The notes: generated from the letters alone by a model not told the origin. DNA of 64,000 nt from Phoenix dactylifera (GCF_009389715.1 NC_052392.1:37877410-37941409); one strand, 5' to 3'; numbered from the stretch's first letter, positions 47,471-61,734 are shown. Made by a program: numbers and translations.

Positions 47471-48017
47471 CTTGTCTGATGATGTAGCAGCGAGAATATA
47501 TATAACAGACGATAGTTGGAGCAAGAACAAAGCTTAGAGATAAGGTAACCAAAGGTCGACAATTCTCGTAAATGGAGGCACCATGAAAGAGGAGCAAGAG
47601 ACCTCGAATTGGATGGTGAAGGAGCTGGAGGCAGCAAATAAAATCGAAAATGAAGAGAAAGGGGCTGAGCCACAGTGAGGACAGACAACTGAAGATCTGA
47701 AATTGAAGAAAAAAGTAGTAGAGAGGAGCTACGGATCTATTAGAAAATAAAGGATCTTCGGATGCTAATCTACCAAAAATAGCGAATTTATAGATCTACT
47801 AAAGAATATGGGATTTTCGATTGTTAATTCACTAGTAAATAGAGGATATACGGATTTACCACAAAATAGAAGATCTTTAAGTGTTGATTCACCAGAAAAC
47901 AGAGATCGATAAATCTACAATAGGAGTCTTCAAAGTTTCTAGACATGGCAACAACAGCCATAACAAAAGTAGAAGAGATGGCGACAACAAATTAGCTGAT
48001 TGGTGACTCTGATACAA

Positions 48018-48322
48018 TATTAAAATATTTGCAAAAGAGAGAAAAAAATGATTTTATATCTTTGTTTTATTACATTTAGTACATCTCAAGAGTTATATAT
48101 ACTAGTATATAGACTGCATACAAGAAAAATAATATAGACTAATATAGGATCACACTAATAAAGTAAAATATTATTGGCTAATATAAATTATTACGTGATC
48201 CCTAAAACACTCTAACAAGACTATGCTAATAAAAAAAAATATAGGCCATACATGATCACGCTAATAAAAAAAATATTATGGCCGACCCAAATTGCTACGT
48301 GATCCCTAAAATTATGTTAATA
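48018..48322 (-). repeat. 5' LTR of the TRIM-like element
   Basis: Second LTR, 24 bp shorter than its partner because of small indels. The primer-binding site lies directly inside it at 48017-48006 on the minus strand. Confidence 0.85.
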
Positions 48323-49941
48323 TATTAGATTAAAACAAGTATTTTTACATAAGAATCAAAGAGTTGTGTGCGCTACTGTTTGAAGAACATGAAGACGAAT
48401 ATACTGATATTAGTTGGACACCAAATTTAGCGACCACATCCAAATAGATTGAGATCTGCTTAACATTCAATTTGATCTCAAATCTGCTTTTGTTTTCTCT
48501 TGAATTTTGTTATATTAAATGCATAGGCAATTTTAATTATGATATTAAAGCTATCTTGATTGCTGAGCCATATAAGGTGATGATCCTGCATTTTTATTTA
48601 TCTTGTAGAAGATGAAATGCTGAAAATGAAGGACCATAATATTTATTTATTTTTTTGGGTACAACAGCAGTTCACACCCGACAAATATGGGTGAAGCCAA
48701 CAAGATCAGAAGGACCGGGATATCATCATAGCTAAAGTATAACAGCTGAAATATCAATATATCAACAAAATAATAAACACAAACTTAATATGATTTTGGA
48801 CAGTGGTTTTGATTAGATTAGATTAGATAGAATGAAAGAGATTAAAAAATTTTAGCCAAAATTTTTTAGCAAAAGAACAACCTTGTACCTATTATTTATA
48901 GTCGTGTGGTTGGCTTCCTTTACATAAAAAAAAAGAGAGAGGAAACTCTATTATTTACAGGAGATACAAACTGATATGTCATCCAAGATGAAAACCATAT
49001 TCCTGAGGAACCCACTTATCTTGTGGGCATAATCAACAAGTAGGTAAAGAATTTAAGCATTAGTAAGAGGAGCACACAAATATAGATGACCAATGGAGCA
49101 TCAGAGTCATCACCATTTTTTTCACAAAAAAAACAAAAACATAAACATTAAAGGCAACCATGGGAGATTTAAGTCGATTAGTTAATCAATTAAAAATCTA
49201 TTCATACAGACCAATAAACATTTGAGCCATCTAAGGAAGGCGCGGCACATTAGCAAGGTTGAACAACTAGTCAATCTATCAAGAAATTATATCTTACACT
49301 GCGTGCACCATGTAGCTGTGCACGTAGCCAATTATAGCTATTTATTTTTGGAGATCTCATTCAGCAAGCTTAGTTCATCGCTACAAAAACGAACGGTTAT
49401 GATTATTGGCCAGGTGCACGCAATGTAGGGTATCATTTTTCCAACATATCATACATATTTTTGTAACTATGTTTCAGTTACGAGGAGCATGTCCATATAT
49501 AACCAATTGAATCCTCAAGCTCCAAATAGCAGTTACATTGCTTACTAGTAAACCCCCTTAATTAAATTGGATGTTCTCGCACAATTATATGCTAGTTGTT
49601 GCATACATCTTATGAGGAGGATCTGATTTTGACTCTGGGGAAGCATTCCCCCCAAGCTTCCATGTGTAATTCTCCCAACGGTGCTACAAATGATTGGTCG
49701 TCCTCCCACCATTATTCTATTGCTTTTGCTCCTCTGGAACTGCAGCATGAAATCTTATCAATGTGCTCTAATTAATGCTCTGAACACAGTACAGTAAGGT
49801 TCATTATGGACATCACTGTGCACCAACCCCACCTAAATTCGTTACAGAAGTAATGTCAGATATGGTGCTTGACCACAACCATACATGCAAATCAATTGCA
49901 GGTTATTTTAAAAAAAAATTGCAAGCCCAGTACCATTTAAA

Positions 49942-49996
<55 letters not shown>

Positions 49997-52429
49997 TATG
50001 ATGCAACAAGGAAAAAAAAAAAAAAAGGAAAGGAGAAACTGCTGCAGTACTTCGAAATAACAAACGGCTATCTTAAAGTAACGTGAATTGTTTGATCATT
50101 AATCATTCAGTTGGTATCAAAATTTGAATTTAAAATTTTATTTTTTAGAATAAAAATATTATTTTATTCAAATATATAGTGCTGAGACCAAATGAGTAGC
50201 CAATATTATTATTATTTAATAGTCATGATAGGGCGGCAATTGGATCAGATTGAATAAGACATGAGTAGGATGTGATATCTAAAATTTATCAATTCAGTTT
50301 CGATCTATTTATTAAATAGATTAAATTATAAATTCATATTTAACTATTTTATAAAACAGGCAATCTAGTCCGATCTACAATAGATTGAAATAAGTTTTAC
50401 GAAATAAATTAAATGATCAAGCATTTTCTTTCCTAGATACCAGGTTAAGGGTTACATAACAATGATATATTAAAAAACCCAAAGTTATTATCTATATGTG
50501 AAGGCACCAGCCGTAGAGCTTCATGCCATTGTATAGGCTGGGTATTGACGGAATTTTGAAATTTAGGAGGCCATGAACGTGGGATGGCAACAAGAGTTTG
50601 CCACCAATTTTGTTAACCATTGGACATGGCTTGCTCTATCTCTACCTGCCCCTTTTAAAATTCTTTAAACTTCTGCCTTCCTTTCATTTTAAGAGACAGG
50701 AGTCGGATCCAAGGAGAGACTGAATACAAAAATCAATCTGATTAATGCATGATTTCTTTTTATGTGATCTTCCATGCACATATTGACACATTACATGATC
50801 AAGTAACCTTGTTGTAAATGCCCAACCAACATCAATTATTGCACTGTATACATGGTTTTAATCTTGTTGAGGCATCGACTTTATTGATTTTTGGCATCAC
50901 CAATATGGTATATGTGAAAAATACCTTATTTTTTTTCTTTTTGGTACATTCAAAGGGAAAACCTCAGGCTCAAGAACTTACGAAACCAGACCTATAAGCA
51001 TCTACCATTAACAGACAATTACGCTTAAGTGAAAGTGTATATCCTTGCTTCCAGCAAACATCTACTTGAATTGCCGCTGTTGCCACAAGTAAAATACTGG
51101 CTTGATGTATAAAAATTGATATTATAAAATGCAGACTTACAGTACTAAAATAAGGTTGAGAAATTTCAAAATCTTGTTTACTATTTAATTATACGTTTAT
51201 TTATGAGTTATTATATGAAAACGCATGCATACTTTTCTATTTTTTAGGAGAATGTCCAAAATTTAATATTTTTTTTGAAAGATATATAACTATAGATATT
51301 TAATCTTGACTTCCTCTGTCAGCTGAAGTATTGACATCTTGGTCATATGTAATCTATTTGTTGAAATTCATTTCATCTAGAGGTCAATCATGATGTCAGC
51401 CTACAAAAATTAAAATCTGGATTCTTGGAAAACCTGCCCTACATTATCTTTCCATTTTTATTTCTTTTTCTTTTCCTGTAGCCATCAAGAACTAAAATAT
51501 ACACAGAGTATATACGCTTGGGCATGCATATATATTAACAGCTACTTCTTTAATACATAAGTAGCTGATCACATGCATACATATATAGGCATAAAGATGC
51601 AACTTTGTCTAGTTAGCAACTTTAAAAATGTATGTAAATGGCTTCTTAGGCCATAATTTTATGATGGAACAAAGCTAAAGAATTAGTTTCATCCCCCAAA
51701 AAAAAAAAAGGTTAAAGATGAGCGTTGATCTTTTATGCCATAACACAAAATGGGCTTCCTGACAAGCATGCAAAGTTTATAGACTGATAAAGCTGATGCT
51801 GTGTGCTAAAGTTCAGTGCCCATCTCATGCTTTGATGTGGTGCTTCTCATATAAATTTGCATATACATACAATATAATTTGTAAATTTATGTAAACACTG
51901 CTTCATATTCATAATGTGAATACTCCTACGAAGATGGAAGAAGTGAAGGTTACGGTCATCTCTTCCTGGGACAATATTACCTATATTATAGTTATATAAT
52001 ATGAGATTTTCCTGCATGTATGTGTGCATTCACAGATATGACATTATAATATTGTATGTAGATCGAAAGCTAATGCAGAAGTATCAGAAGAGCTGCCTGT
52101 TGGAGGAAGGCGTTGTAGAGAGGCGAAACTACGAATTTTGAGTCCTGTAGCAGCTTTTGGTGTGATCTATATATGGGCGTGACATCAATCTATATATGCA
52201 TATATACATCCTTGCAAGCACGCATAGATACATACATAACATGCAATGCATGCATATAAATCAACAACTTTCTACATGCATCCACAATGTAAGATCTTTA
52301 TTTTCTAAAAAATAAAAGACCCAAGATTTGTATATAAAATAATAAGGGTTGATATATTAATTTGTGCAAATTGCTTCTGGGGAAGTTCTCATGGTGGAAC
52401 AAGGGGGATGTGTTTTGGTATGCACATGC

Positions 52430-52430
<1 letters not shown>
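48323..52430. other. Intergenic DNA left of HEC3-like gene
   Basis: AT-rich, with no supported exon. An (AAT)n array sits at 49943-49995. T-rich starts followed by GGTACA at about 48646-48660 and 50930-50946 resemble antisense 3' ends of LINEs, but no coding remnant was found. Nothing else is named. Confidence 0.45.
49943..49995. repeat. (AAT)n microsatellite
   Basis: About 17 uninterrupted AAT units. Confidence 0.95.

Positions 52431-52431
<1 letters not shown>

Positions 52432-52469
<38 letters not shown>
52432..52469. repeat. (GA)n microsatellite
   Basis: Perfect dinucleotide run of about 38 bases, 470 bases downstream of the HEC3-like stop. Confidence 0.95.
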
Positions 52470-52937
52470 CCCTCAACATTTGAATGGTTGGCTGCATCAA
52501 TGGCTTCTTCTGGTTCCTTTCCCGGGGAAGAACTCTCCTAAACAAACTTCCAACATAGACTTCATAACTTGTAATAAAAAACAATTCACGCCATATTTTA
52601 TACGCTCATAAGAATCAGAACAATCATATATATACATGATCCAAGGTAACGGGTATCATGATTCGGGGGCCACCTGGTCAACCAAATTGTCACCGAGTGG
52701 TGTCACCCATCCACAAAAATTAACAAAATCCCTAAATATATCGAAAGACAGGAGACTAGAAAATTTGATGATCAAATAAACATTTGTATATACACATATC
52801 CTCTCTACTACTACATCAAACACATTGTTTCTCTTATCATCTCTACTAGTTCATGATAGTTACAACCCCATAGACAAGCATATCATAGAATTATCCACTA
52901 GATTTAGGTAGAAGTACCCCATTATTAATCCATTAAG

Positions 52938-53600
52938 CTAATTACCTCTACAACCTCCGTGAATCTGGTGGTCAGCAGTCCCATCGAAACCAAACCCTAA
53001 TCCAGGAGGAGCTCCCATGGAGGAGGAGGAGGAGGAAGATGAGGCATGAGGATCCGGCCTCACAGGCCAGCCCATGGAGCTGGCCGGGTGTCCTGTGAAA
53101 ACTTGTGCCATATGCGGGGATTGGAGCTCTTGCACCTGCCTCTTGAGGAACTTGACGTAATGAATGGCCTCGTCAAGCATCGATGCAGTGTCCATCTTTG
53201 TGCCCCCGGGGACCAGCTGCCGGAGGATCCTGATCCTCTCACCGATCCTCTCCCTCCGGTGACGGGCGGCGATGCTCTGCGGGTCATCGCTGATCCAAAC
53301 ATTCCGCCGCCTGGGCTTCTTGATCGTCGAGGGATCGATGTCCACCGGCTGCATGGCTGCAATCTTGTACATCATCTCCTTCATCGCTCCCAACCTTTCC
53401 TCTTCATACTCTCCTCCTCCTGCCTGCCTTTGGATTTCCATTTGGTCGCTAGGGAAGCTAGGAGAAGGGACATGAGCTTGAAGTTGGTCTATGGGCTGGA
53501 CCAATTCAAAGGGAGCATGATCAAAAAGCAAATAGTTCCCCATATTCATCTCAAGATCCCAAGAGCTGCTATTGCTAGTATTGTTTGTGATATTATCCAT
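52938..53600 (-). CDS. HECATE3-like bHLH transcription factor, single exon
   Basis: A complete intronless gene of 220 residues from ATG 53600 to stop 52938. It reads [18 protein letters not shown] just before the bHLH, then [16 protein letters not shown] (basic region, about 104-119). The helix-loop-helix follows to about residue 157, with [17 protein letters not shown] and [11 protein letters not shown]. This is the class VIIIb HECATE/INDEHISCENT signature, and the DIDP-KKP linker fits HEC3 best. HEC proteins act in the nucleus in gynoecium and meristem development, often as partners of SPATULA. The basic region lacks the His-Glu-Arg set that reads an E-box, as is usual for HEC. Two changes from the recalled Arabidopsis HEC3 stand out: RNVWISDD for RNVRISDD, and [11 protein letters not shown] for ISERIRILQRL. 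A run of eight serines (187-194) lies in the tail. The N-terminal 95 residues are poorly conserved. Confidence 0.9.
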   Translation of the reverse strand: MDNITNNTSNSSSWDLEMNMGNYLLFDHAPFELVQPIDQLQAHVPSPSFPSDQMEIQRQAGGGEYEEERLGAMKEMMYKIAAMQPVDIDPSTIKKPRRRNVWISDDPQSIAARHRRERIGERIRILRQLVPGGTKMDTASMLDEAIHYVKFLKRQVQELQSPHMAQVFTGHPASSMGWPVRPDPHASSSSSSSSMGAPPGLGFGFDGTADHQIHGGCRGN

Positions 53601-53679
53601 AACTAACTAGGCAGTGTGGACTTTGTACAAGGAAAGATAAAAGAAAGGATGGAGAAGAATAGAGAGAGATACAAGGAGG

Positions 53680-53686
53680 TATATAG
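53680..53686 (-). promoter_or_regulatory. Likely TATA box of the HEC3-like gene
   Basis: TATATA (minus strand CTATATA) lies about 80 bases before the ATG at 53600, a typical distance for a short leader. Confidence 0.45.
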
Positions 53687-53859
53687 AGGACGCTATTGTT
53701 CCACTAATCCTTATAAAAGGGGACTTTGAAAACCAAAAGAGACCAAAGTTATTCTCCAGTTTCTGATTGGGTGTAAGATAAGGTTGGGAGGTAGGGAGGG
53801 GTGGTAAAAGAAAGGCTTTAATATTATATTGCACTGACATTGGATTGGTAGTGCTTATG

Positions 53860-56775
53860 ACCGTGGAGTATGGGACATGTTCTATACATATATACTTTTT
53901 CGGTTTACTGCATTCAGAATGGTGATGGCACTAAAAAAATGATGTGGAAGGGAAAGATAGGGAAGGCACCAAATGATCAAGGGTACAGCTGTGCTCCTCG
54001 TAAAGGATTGCAGGCTTTTACTACACATCCCTAGAGCTCTCTCTCTTTTATTTGCTTTCTTTCACGGGTAACGAATGCTAGCTTTCAATTCCTAGAGTTG
54101 CCTCTTTACCATTAAACTCCACAGCCCCAAAGTCCACAAGGAATCCTTTTACGGGGAGTCCCATTTGATGAAATGTGATGACTTCTTCATGACTTAAAGC
54201 AATGCATTCATCTTTGTGAAGTTATTGGAGGGTGCAGTGGTGGATTTGGATCCATTGCTTGTATTGGTCTAGGTCACGTCTCTGCATGTGAGACACGTTC
54301 TGGATTCGCAGAGTATAAAACCTATTCTCAGCTACATTACTAATCTTGCTCATATTCCCCCTCTCTCTCTTTCTCTCTCTCTCGCATACACTGACTTTTC
54401 TAATTCGGTCTTTCTAATTATTGCCAATACCTTTCAATTAAAAGAGGCTTAAATCACAATTAATGTGGCCTTGAGCAATAACAACTGAATCTAGGAAACA
54501 ATTCTAATTTTTTGTGCGGCACATGCCACCATCTCATAATGGAGAGTACCTGCAAAACTATATCAGATAAACAGTGAACGAGACTTATGATGGGAAGCAA
54601 CAAGACAAATTTCGAAGGGTATAAGATTTTTTTCCCCTTTTCTTTTCCTTTTAGTGGACAAGGTGGTTCAGACGTCTCTCACATATCAAGGTTGCAAATA
54701 TCCTTTCCCCTCTTACATCAAAAGGAAAAGGGGATGAAAAAAATGGAGAAGTAGATATCCTTGTCAACCGACTACGCAACAGAAATTATCAGTTGCAACT
54801 TTACACCATTTTATTAACTATATATTGATAGTTGCAAGTGGCTAATTTTTAGTTGGTTTATAATTAAATAGAGACTGTCGAATCCCAAGCCAACTAGCAA
54901 ACTTTGTTGACAATATTTCCATAAAAAATAGTCCAAACATTTTTCATAGAAGAGATTCTTGAGGGCAAGCAATGGTAGCATTTCATTCAGTACATTCTAA
55001 CAATAACTCATTCTTGCTCAATGTCAATGATGTACAACCTTTTAGATAATTCTCGTTAAAAAAAAAAAGTCAATGGTTTAGAACTACAAAGTGAATCAAA
55101 TGACAAAAATGGCCGAAAAGTGAAGAGTAACCGATGGGATGAATGTAGACCCATTGGGCAGGAATAGTCATTCCGGTCCCGGGAGAGATAGCAACACCGG
55201 TCTAAGTTGAAGAAAATCCAATGAATCACTGAAACGACCATGGGAATAAAATTCTATCAACAAGTGCAACTCATTCAATCAAATAACTAATGAAGGGATT
55301 TGTCACCACGCAATGCAATAGTAGGCTAGTATAACCATAGTAACGGTAGTAGCATAAGTTAATTAGCCATGACAATATGACAATCTAAATGACATTTTTT
55401 TTTATATCAAGAACAAGAAATTTTTATAATTCACAATGAAAGGAGAAGCCACAGGTATATCAAAAAATTTTGGTTAATAATTTCTATTAGTTCAAATGGT
55501 CTATGCATACATTTTACTGTATTAACACTCATTCAGGTTAAGATTAAGCATAAACCACAAACTGAGTTATATAACCCACTGAATTCACTCCTTAGCGATG
55601 TTGACCAAAATTGACTGACACTAGTATAATTTTCACATCATATCTTTGAAATGATTGGTGGCACTCGTATATATTCTCATTCTTGGGTGAAAAATATGTC
55701 TAAAGCAATGTCAATGTCATTAGTTTCTTTCTTATACTCCTTTTATAAATGATAAAGCATAGATTAATTCAATTATTTGAAAGTAATACAATGTAGTAAA
55801 GCATGGATTATAATTCCTTTTTCATGTAGCACTCAACTTGGACATGCACACAGAATAACAGCAGAAAAAATATAATCTTTTATAGAATCAATGGCAATGG
55901 TAGTAATAGTTAATAGTTTAGACAATTATTAATGATTTTGTACCTGTACCTCAGCGAATATTTGCACTTTGAAGTCAGAGGGAACCATTTAATGGAGTTT
56001 TGAGAATGTATCAATTGATTAATGCGGTCGTCCTTTTCAGGACATCCCAATGAATTGTTCGAATCACAATTCAATATCTTGATCAAAAGAAACAAAATTG
56101 CATGGGATTCTGAGCACATATGTCAGACTGATGCATGATGTTGGAGATGCCATCACTGATCCATTACCTTCTTTAGGTATGGGACTAACCTTTAATCATG
56201 TCGGTCTGGTGTTACATCATCGATATGGAAGAATCTTTGAAAATAAGATGCAATTGTAAGATTGGTTCGCATGATTATGTATATTAGATTATCGACATTT
56301 CAAGCTTGCTGGTGTCAAAGAAGTGTCCATGAGAAAAAGAAGAAAATCATCACGAATGAACTGTGACATCATTGCTAGGAGAGTATCACACAATATTGCT
56401 GCACAAATTTCACTTTCCAGCCATGAATGATCTTTATCATTATATTGTAAGTCATAATAAGAGCAGAGACTTGTAAGTCATTATTTTATCACAGACAAGC
56501 TTGTCTTTGATTTTGAGAGAGCAAGTCTTCAATTCATTCCTAGAAATGAAGGTAAAGAACCAATTGAATGCACTTAATTTCTTAACTCCAAATCAGATAA
56601 TTCAGAGCCTAAAGCATAAAAATGCCATCACTCTATTGGATGAGTATATCTTGTCTGGATCAGTAATTACAGGTGTAAGTAGAATGGTAAATCAAACAAC
56701 ATATAGTTTCTATGAAAGCTTTTAGTATCAGATGCCTATCAAATGGCATTTTCTAGAACATTGGTTGTTTTTTTT

Positions 56776-56822
<47 letters not shown>

Positions 56823-59440
56823 ATGACAGAATTAGGCCTTTCTCTAGTGTAAGTGTTTTCTTTAGAGGGAAAAAAAATTCTAAAAAATTCTTTTTTTTCT
56901 TTGAACCGTTTTCAGGTAGAAGAGCTACATGCTCTATATAGCTTACAACTGTCCACTGACCTCAGACTTAGTGGGTTTCACAGGTAGATCATGCAAATAT
57001 ATAAAGTTAATTCTAATTTAAAAGGTCTAAACTTAAACACCTGATGCTACTTAGTTGAACACATCCAATAAATTGCAAAAAGAAAGGGGAGCGAGGCCAT
57101 GTTTTCTTGTGATGGGTTTGGGAGTCTTTTGGTTGACTACCACATGACGAGCGATGCATCGAAAGAGAAAAATGGTGGATTTAATGCAAAGACATACATT
57201 GATTATTGAAAAAAATTTAAAAAGAATATAAAAAAATCCTAAAGGGCACATTTGTTTTTCCAAGGCCTATGGCTCATGGCTGGCAAGAATTAAGACGGAC
57301 TCCATTGGACGTCTTCATGAGTTAGCTAAGCAAGGAGCTTACCTAAATTTTTTTTGGCCCTAAGTATATATATCATTATAATGGACGTCATAGAGGCCGA
57401 GTCTTAAGCCCTGAGCTTCTGATACTTAAAGCACCTGTATGTTAGGAGAATATCAACTTCAGCATTCGTTCTAAAACCTATATATAAATGCTACTTCTAC
57501 TCAACTTAAAACTACACGTTAGGAAAATATTATCTACGACTACATGCAGGGTGTACAGTTTGTATATATCTTAAAATCAAATAATGTGTGTAGATAAAGT
57601 ATTAGCATGCCTGCATTTCTTCAGAATAACTAATTGCTAGATTTTTAGGTAGAGTGTAGTGGTATCATCTTCTCCATGCATACCCAAATGTACTGGATTT
57701 TCCCATCTTCTGGGGCACATCAGATTCACTACGTGCACAGCATCCTAAAGCATAGGGATAGGCCGGGCCATGAGGGTTATTTGACAAGCTGAATTGAAGT
57801 TTGTAACAAGGCCAACGTTACTCTAGGAATGAGAAAGCATTAATACTAAATTTTTTCATGGTTGTAAATATACAAATTGTAAAGAAAACATCAACTAGAT
57901 TATCATAGTCCTCCTATGCATGGCTTGTTTGGTTATTGAACTAGGAAAATTATGGAGGTGGACTGACATATTGTAAATTAACTATTGCTAATTACGAGTA
58001 TGAAAAAAGTCAGTTACTCTCAAAATAACTATGAAAAAACTCAGATTTCTGTTTTTTTATGGATATAATGGCACCAATTATTAAGAAAAGAAAAGGCTGT
58101 TTGGCTGGAAGTAATTGATTAGAGATATATTTGTGGATATGGTCATTATGTAATGGACATACTACGCTCCTTCCTGTCGCCTGTCGGATCGAGGCTTCAA
58201 TCAACTCCGAGAAATATGACATTTGGTTTCAAAGAAATAAATATGTTGCAGATCATGGCCAGTAATGTGGATATCCTTGATTTAAGCCACACATATTGGA
58301 TTTTTCACTGACAGATATGAAGTCAAGATCCCACCAAAAGAAGAACAACCATCTGATTCAATGTATAAAATCACATAATTCTATAAGAATCTTTAATAAC
58401 AAACAATTATATATTACATTAATATACAAGATTATAAATATAATAATATTATAAAAAAAGGCACAACACATTTTTCTCTCCTTGCATAATATATTTGATA
58501 TACGACTATATAACCAGTATATGCAAGTTTTCTATGATCATTGTTTGGATTATTTCTAACCTGATTTGATTTGGAAAAACCAATGTATTAACCCAATTTG
58601 ATTTGGAAAAACTAATGTATCAATAAACAACTCTTAAACATGAGACCGTCCAATTTGAATTGACAATGGATTAGGCTTGAGTCCTTTTCTTCAACTAGAT
58701 TCCAATGTAGAATGTATTCAGACTGTACCAATCCCAATCCTACCTGGCCCACTTGCAGCCCTAGCCTTTACTTATCATTGCCTTCCATAAAGAGATATAT
58801 AACATTATCGCTAACTAGCATGCAAGGAAGCTTGGCAGACTATCAAGTTTGCTGCTTGTTTGTGCATTTCAAGTTGGACCGTCTTCGATAGCCAGTTTAG
58901 CAGCCCGCCCGTTTAATTTTGGCTAGGTTGATCAGGTAATTTGCTATACTACTGAAATTTTGGATTCAACCATATGCACACGCAAAGAAGTGAGAGTAAT
59001 AAATTAAAGAATATGAAATTGGATAAAATGAAAGACATCATATGCAAAGTGGAGCAGCATTGAAGAATGACCTAGACATGGAGGCTACTTATCTCAGGCT
59101 ACTTATCATATGCAATGTCCAGATCGACGCTAGTTATATGTTATATCTCAAGCTTCATGGATGGTAATGACCTGCTGCAAATTTTTGGAGAATTAAAGAG
59201 TGGTCATAATTGATTGCTAGTTTTCAAAGCATGAAAAGGGTACATCACTTCAGCTCCATATAGACTAGCCAATTGGGTTATAGCTTAGTGACGATGGCTT
59301 CCCTCATTAGGGTTTAAGCATATGGCTTTGGATATCGCAGAGATGATCGGGTTCGACATACTCTATTGATCTCATGTTGGTGTTCAATTGAGTTTGGCAC
59401 AGGTTAATCTCGTTTGAGTCAAAAAAAAAAAAGTTGAGTG
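53860..59440. other. Intergenic DNA right of HEC3-like gene
   Basis: About 5.6 kb, AT-rich. Its left edge is the HEC3-like promoter region. No exon with a known domain was found. A (GA)n array lies at 56779-56819. A 33-bp direct repeat lies at about 58563-58625, with TTTGATTTGGAAAAACCAAT and TTTGATTTGGAAAAACTAAT. Confidence 0.4.
56779..56819. repeat. (GA)n microsatellite
   Basis: Uninterrupted AG dinucleotide run of about 41 bases. Confidence 0.95.
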
Positions 59441-59444
59441 TAAT

Positions 59445-59525
59445 TTGTTATATCGACACTGTGCTAGTGTGGCACCGATATAGAGTCCGATATCGAAACG
59501 GCGAACCTTATCGCAAACTATAGTT
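59445..59525. repeat. Fragment of the GTACCG/GATATCG-rich interspersed repeat
   Basis: ACTGTGCTAGTGTGGCACCG followed by ATATAGAGTCCGATATCG matches the right part of the copy at 39740-39790. Confidence 0.55.
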
Positions 59526-61734
59526 CATCACAGTCTAATTGGTTTTAGGGGTTTAGCACTGATTTGAGTCTCATGCAGCAAGCCTCCCAATTTAATGTGC
59601 CTGCTATTATTTTGGGCCTTTGTTATAGCAAATGGTAGTGCAAGCAACAGGACAACATAGAGAATATATAATTGCTTTGAGGCAATTCTTGCACCATATA
59701 ATTTAATGACAAACTCGATTTATGGTTTGTAGCTGTGACGGTCAATTGGAGGCTTTAACATTTTTTTTTGTTTGGGAAAGGGGCCCTGATAAGACTAATT
59801 TTGTCCAACGTTTTTAAATATTCCCAGATAAACGTAAGTTCACGGGTTGGACTTGGATTTGTTCAATATTTTGATTTGATTTTGGCATGACCTGCGGCCA
59901 TGTTGAGACCCATTGGTTAGTTAATCACTTAAAAGTTCGCAGGGTAAAATTGGGGCTCCATGTAAATCTTGCAATTTGATCCCAGAAGCCCAATTGGGAT
60001 TAAACCTGACAAAAACCGGTTCAGATTTTAACTGACCATACTTGATTTAAGAACTCAGGCAACCTGCATGCCAAATTAACAAGCTGCAGTTTGGTCTAAT
60101 CATGTTTTTAGAAAATAGACAGACAAGGCCCATTAAGATTTTATTTAGATTATGAAATGTAATAAAAACATTAATAAAAAAAACTCAGGTCCCTTGTATA
60201 GTTGTATTGGCCCCAAGAGATTTTACCAGCTTGACACGTGGGTGCTCTCGAATATAAACACTATGAAACAACTGAAATAGGAGTTGCTACTGCGGGATTT
60301 GCTACATGTTAACAAAGACTCTGGGAGGATTAGAGCACTATGGAACTTGCTACTTTTTAATTTTTTACATGTATTTATATTAAATTTGTATGAGTCAACT
60401 GTTGTAGCAAAAAAAATATTTAAAAAAAAGTTGAAAGGAGTTGATGAGAATTTGTTGAGGTGACAACCCTCATTCATGCCTGATGTTGTTTTATATTTTT
60501 GTAAACTATTCTATAGAAATTATCAATCTAAATTTGCTCTGGGCACTTCTAAGATAATCTTTTCATCTCAATCACTAAACCACATGGATAATATATTATT
60601 CATTCCTTTTCTGTCACCATACTGATGGCTCAGACTTATTTTAGTGAAGTATACATGATAACTTTGAGATGCCAATAATAGAAATAAAGTTGTGGCTGAT
60701 ATAAAAAATATTAGTTGTTTAAGACTAATTAGATTGCTCAAATAATTCTTCAATTATATGTCAAGTTATAAGTTTGAATATGTCACATCCAAATCTTAGT
60801 AACCTTCATTTATGTTTAAGTTCACCACCAAATGTGGGCCCTTGTTAACTTTTCAAAATGAGACAATACTTAGCCCAAAATCCACCTCCAGAAATGAAAA
60901 TAATGAGAGCAGCAGCAGCAGTCTAGGTGAGACCATGACCACATCTCCAATTAGTATGCCCTGTTGCTCAACTGTAGTCTGCGAAAACTATACCATTCTT
61001 CTTCACGACGGGCCCCCTAACGACCAATAAAAGTATATCAAAACATAACACTAAAGAGCACTCGTTTTTCCACTTTCCAAAATGATGGAATACCTTTACT
61101 CCTGAGACGGTGGCCCGTGACCACGCTTCCCATTCCCACAGTATAACCCCCGACCCCACCACCCATCCTCCCAATCCCATCGCCTCCCTTTCTTTTGTCT
61201 CCATTCCCACTGTATACTCTCTCTCTCACATGCTCGCCGGTACAACTATTATAACGTAAAAAAGCTCGTAAAGGATAGGAAGCCTATCACTTCTTGTTAG
61301 AAGTTAATCCAGAATCCCCTGTTGAAGCTTGTAAATGATAGGATATTGTTTGAAAAATATTTTTATTTTATTCATAGGGCCTTCTTGTTTTTTTTCTATT
61401 TTTTTATATTTTTTTTCAATTTGTCTTAAAGTTTAAGCAGATCCCTAAACTTTCCCTCTATCATTATTTTTTATCTTTTTGTAGTTGGTAAAATTTATAT
61501 AATTAATGAGATCCATCTCATTTGTACCGTGGTCAAAGTTCATTAAATTTTTTTGGGTAATTAATCACCGGTACATTTATTGACCAGTCTCTAGCGTTTA
61601 ATCCCTGTTGACTGGTTGTTTAACAATCAGTTAAGCCATATTTCAATACTTTATTATGAGGCAAAAATGCCCTCAAAGAATATTTTAATTTCTATTATTT
61701 TATCTTCCATCCCACCGAAGAAGAGGAAAAAAAA
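59526..61734. other. Intergenic DNA before the composite repeat
   Basis: AT-rich, with no supported exon. Around 60880-61230 composition is more balanced and a minus-strand open frame exists (61210-60968), but its translation matches no family I know. From about 61540 the text looks transposon-like, leading into the GC-rich block. Confidence 0.4.

Larger units (their letters stand above)
46787..48322 (-). mobile_element. TRIM-like non-autonomous LTR retrotransposon
   Basis: Direct repeats 46787-47115 (329 bp) and 48018-48322 (305 bp) act as LTRs. The first begins TG and ends CA on the plus strand. The second shows TA at both ends by transitions. On the minus strand the 5' LTR (48322-48018) is followed at once by TTGTATCAGAGT, a 10/12 match to the initiator-Met primer-binding site. 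The 3' LTR is preceded by a purine-rich tract (GAGTTTGAGAGAAAA at about 47130-47116). Flanking bases TACCA and TATTA may be a decayed 5-bp target duplication. The roughly 900-bp interior has no coding domain, which fits a terminal-repeat retrotransposon in miniature or a small deletion derivative. Confidence 0.85.

Noticed and set aside
53046-53606. 186-codon plus-strand frame opposite the bHLH gene
   Set aside because: Shadow of the HEC3-like coding sequence on the other strand.
60968-61210. 80-codon minus-strand frame with balanced composition
   Set aside because: No known family, no clear splice partners; too weak to report as a gene.
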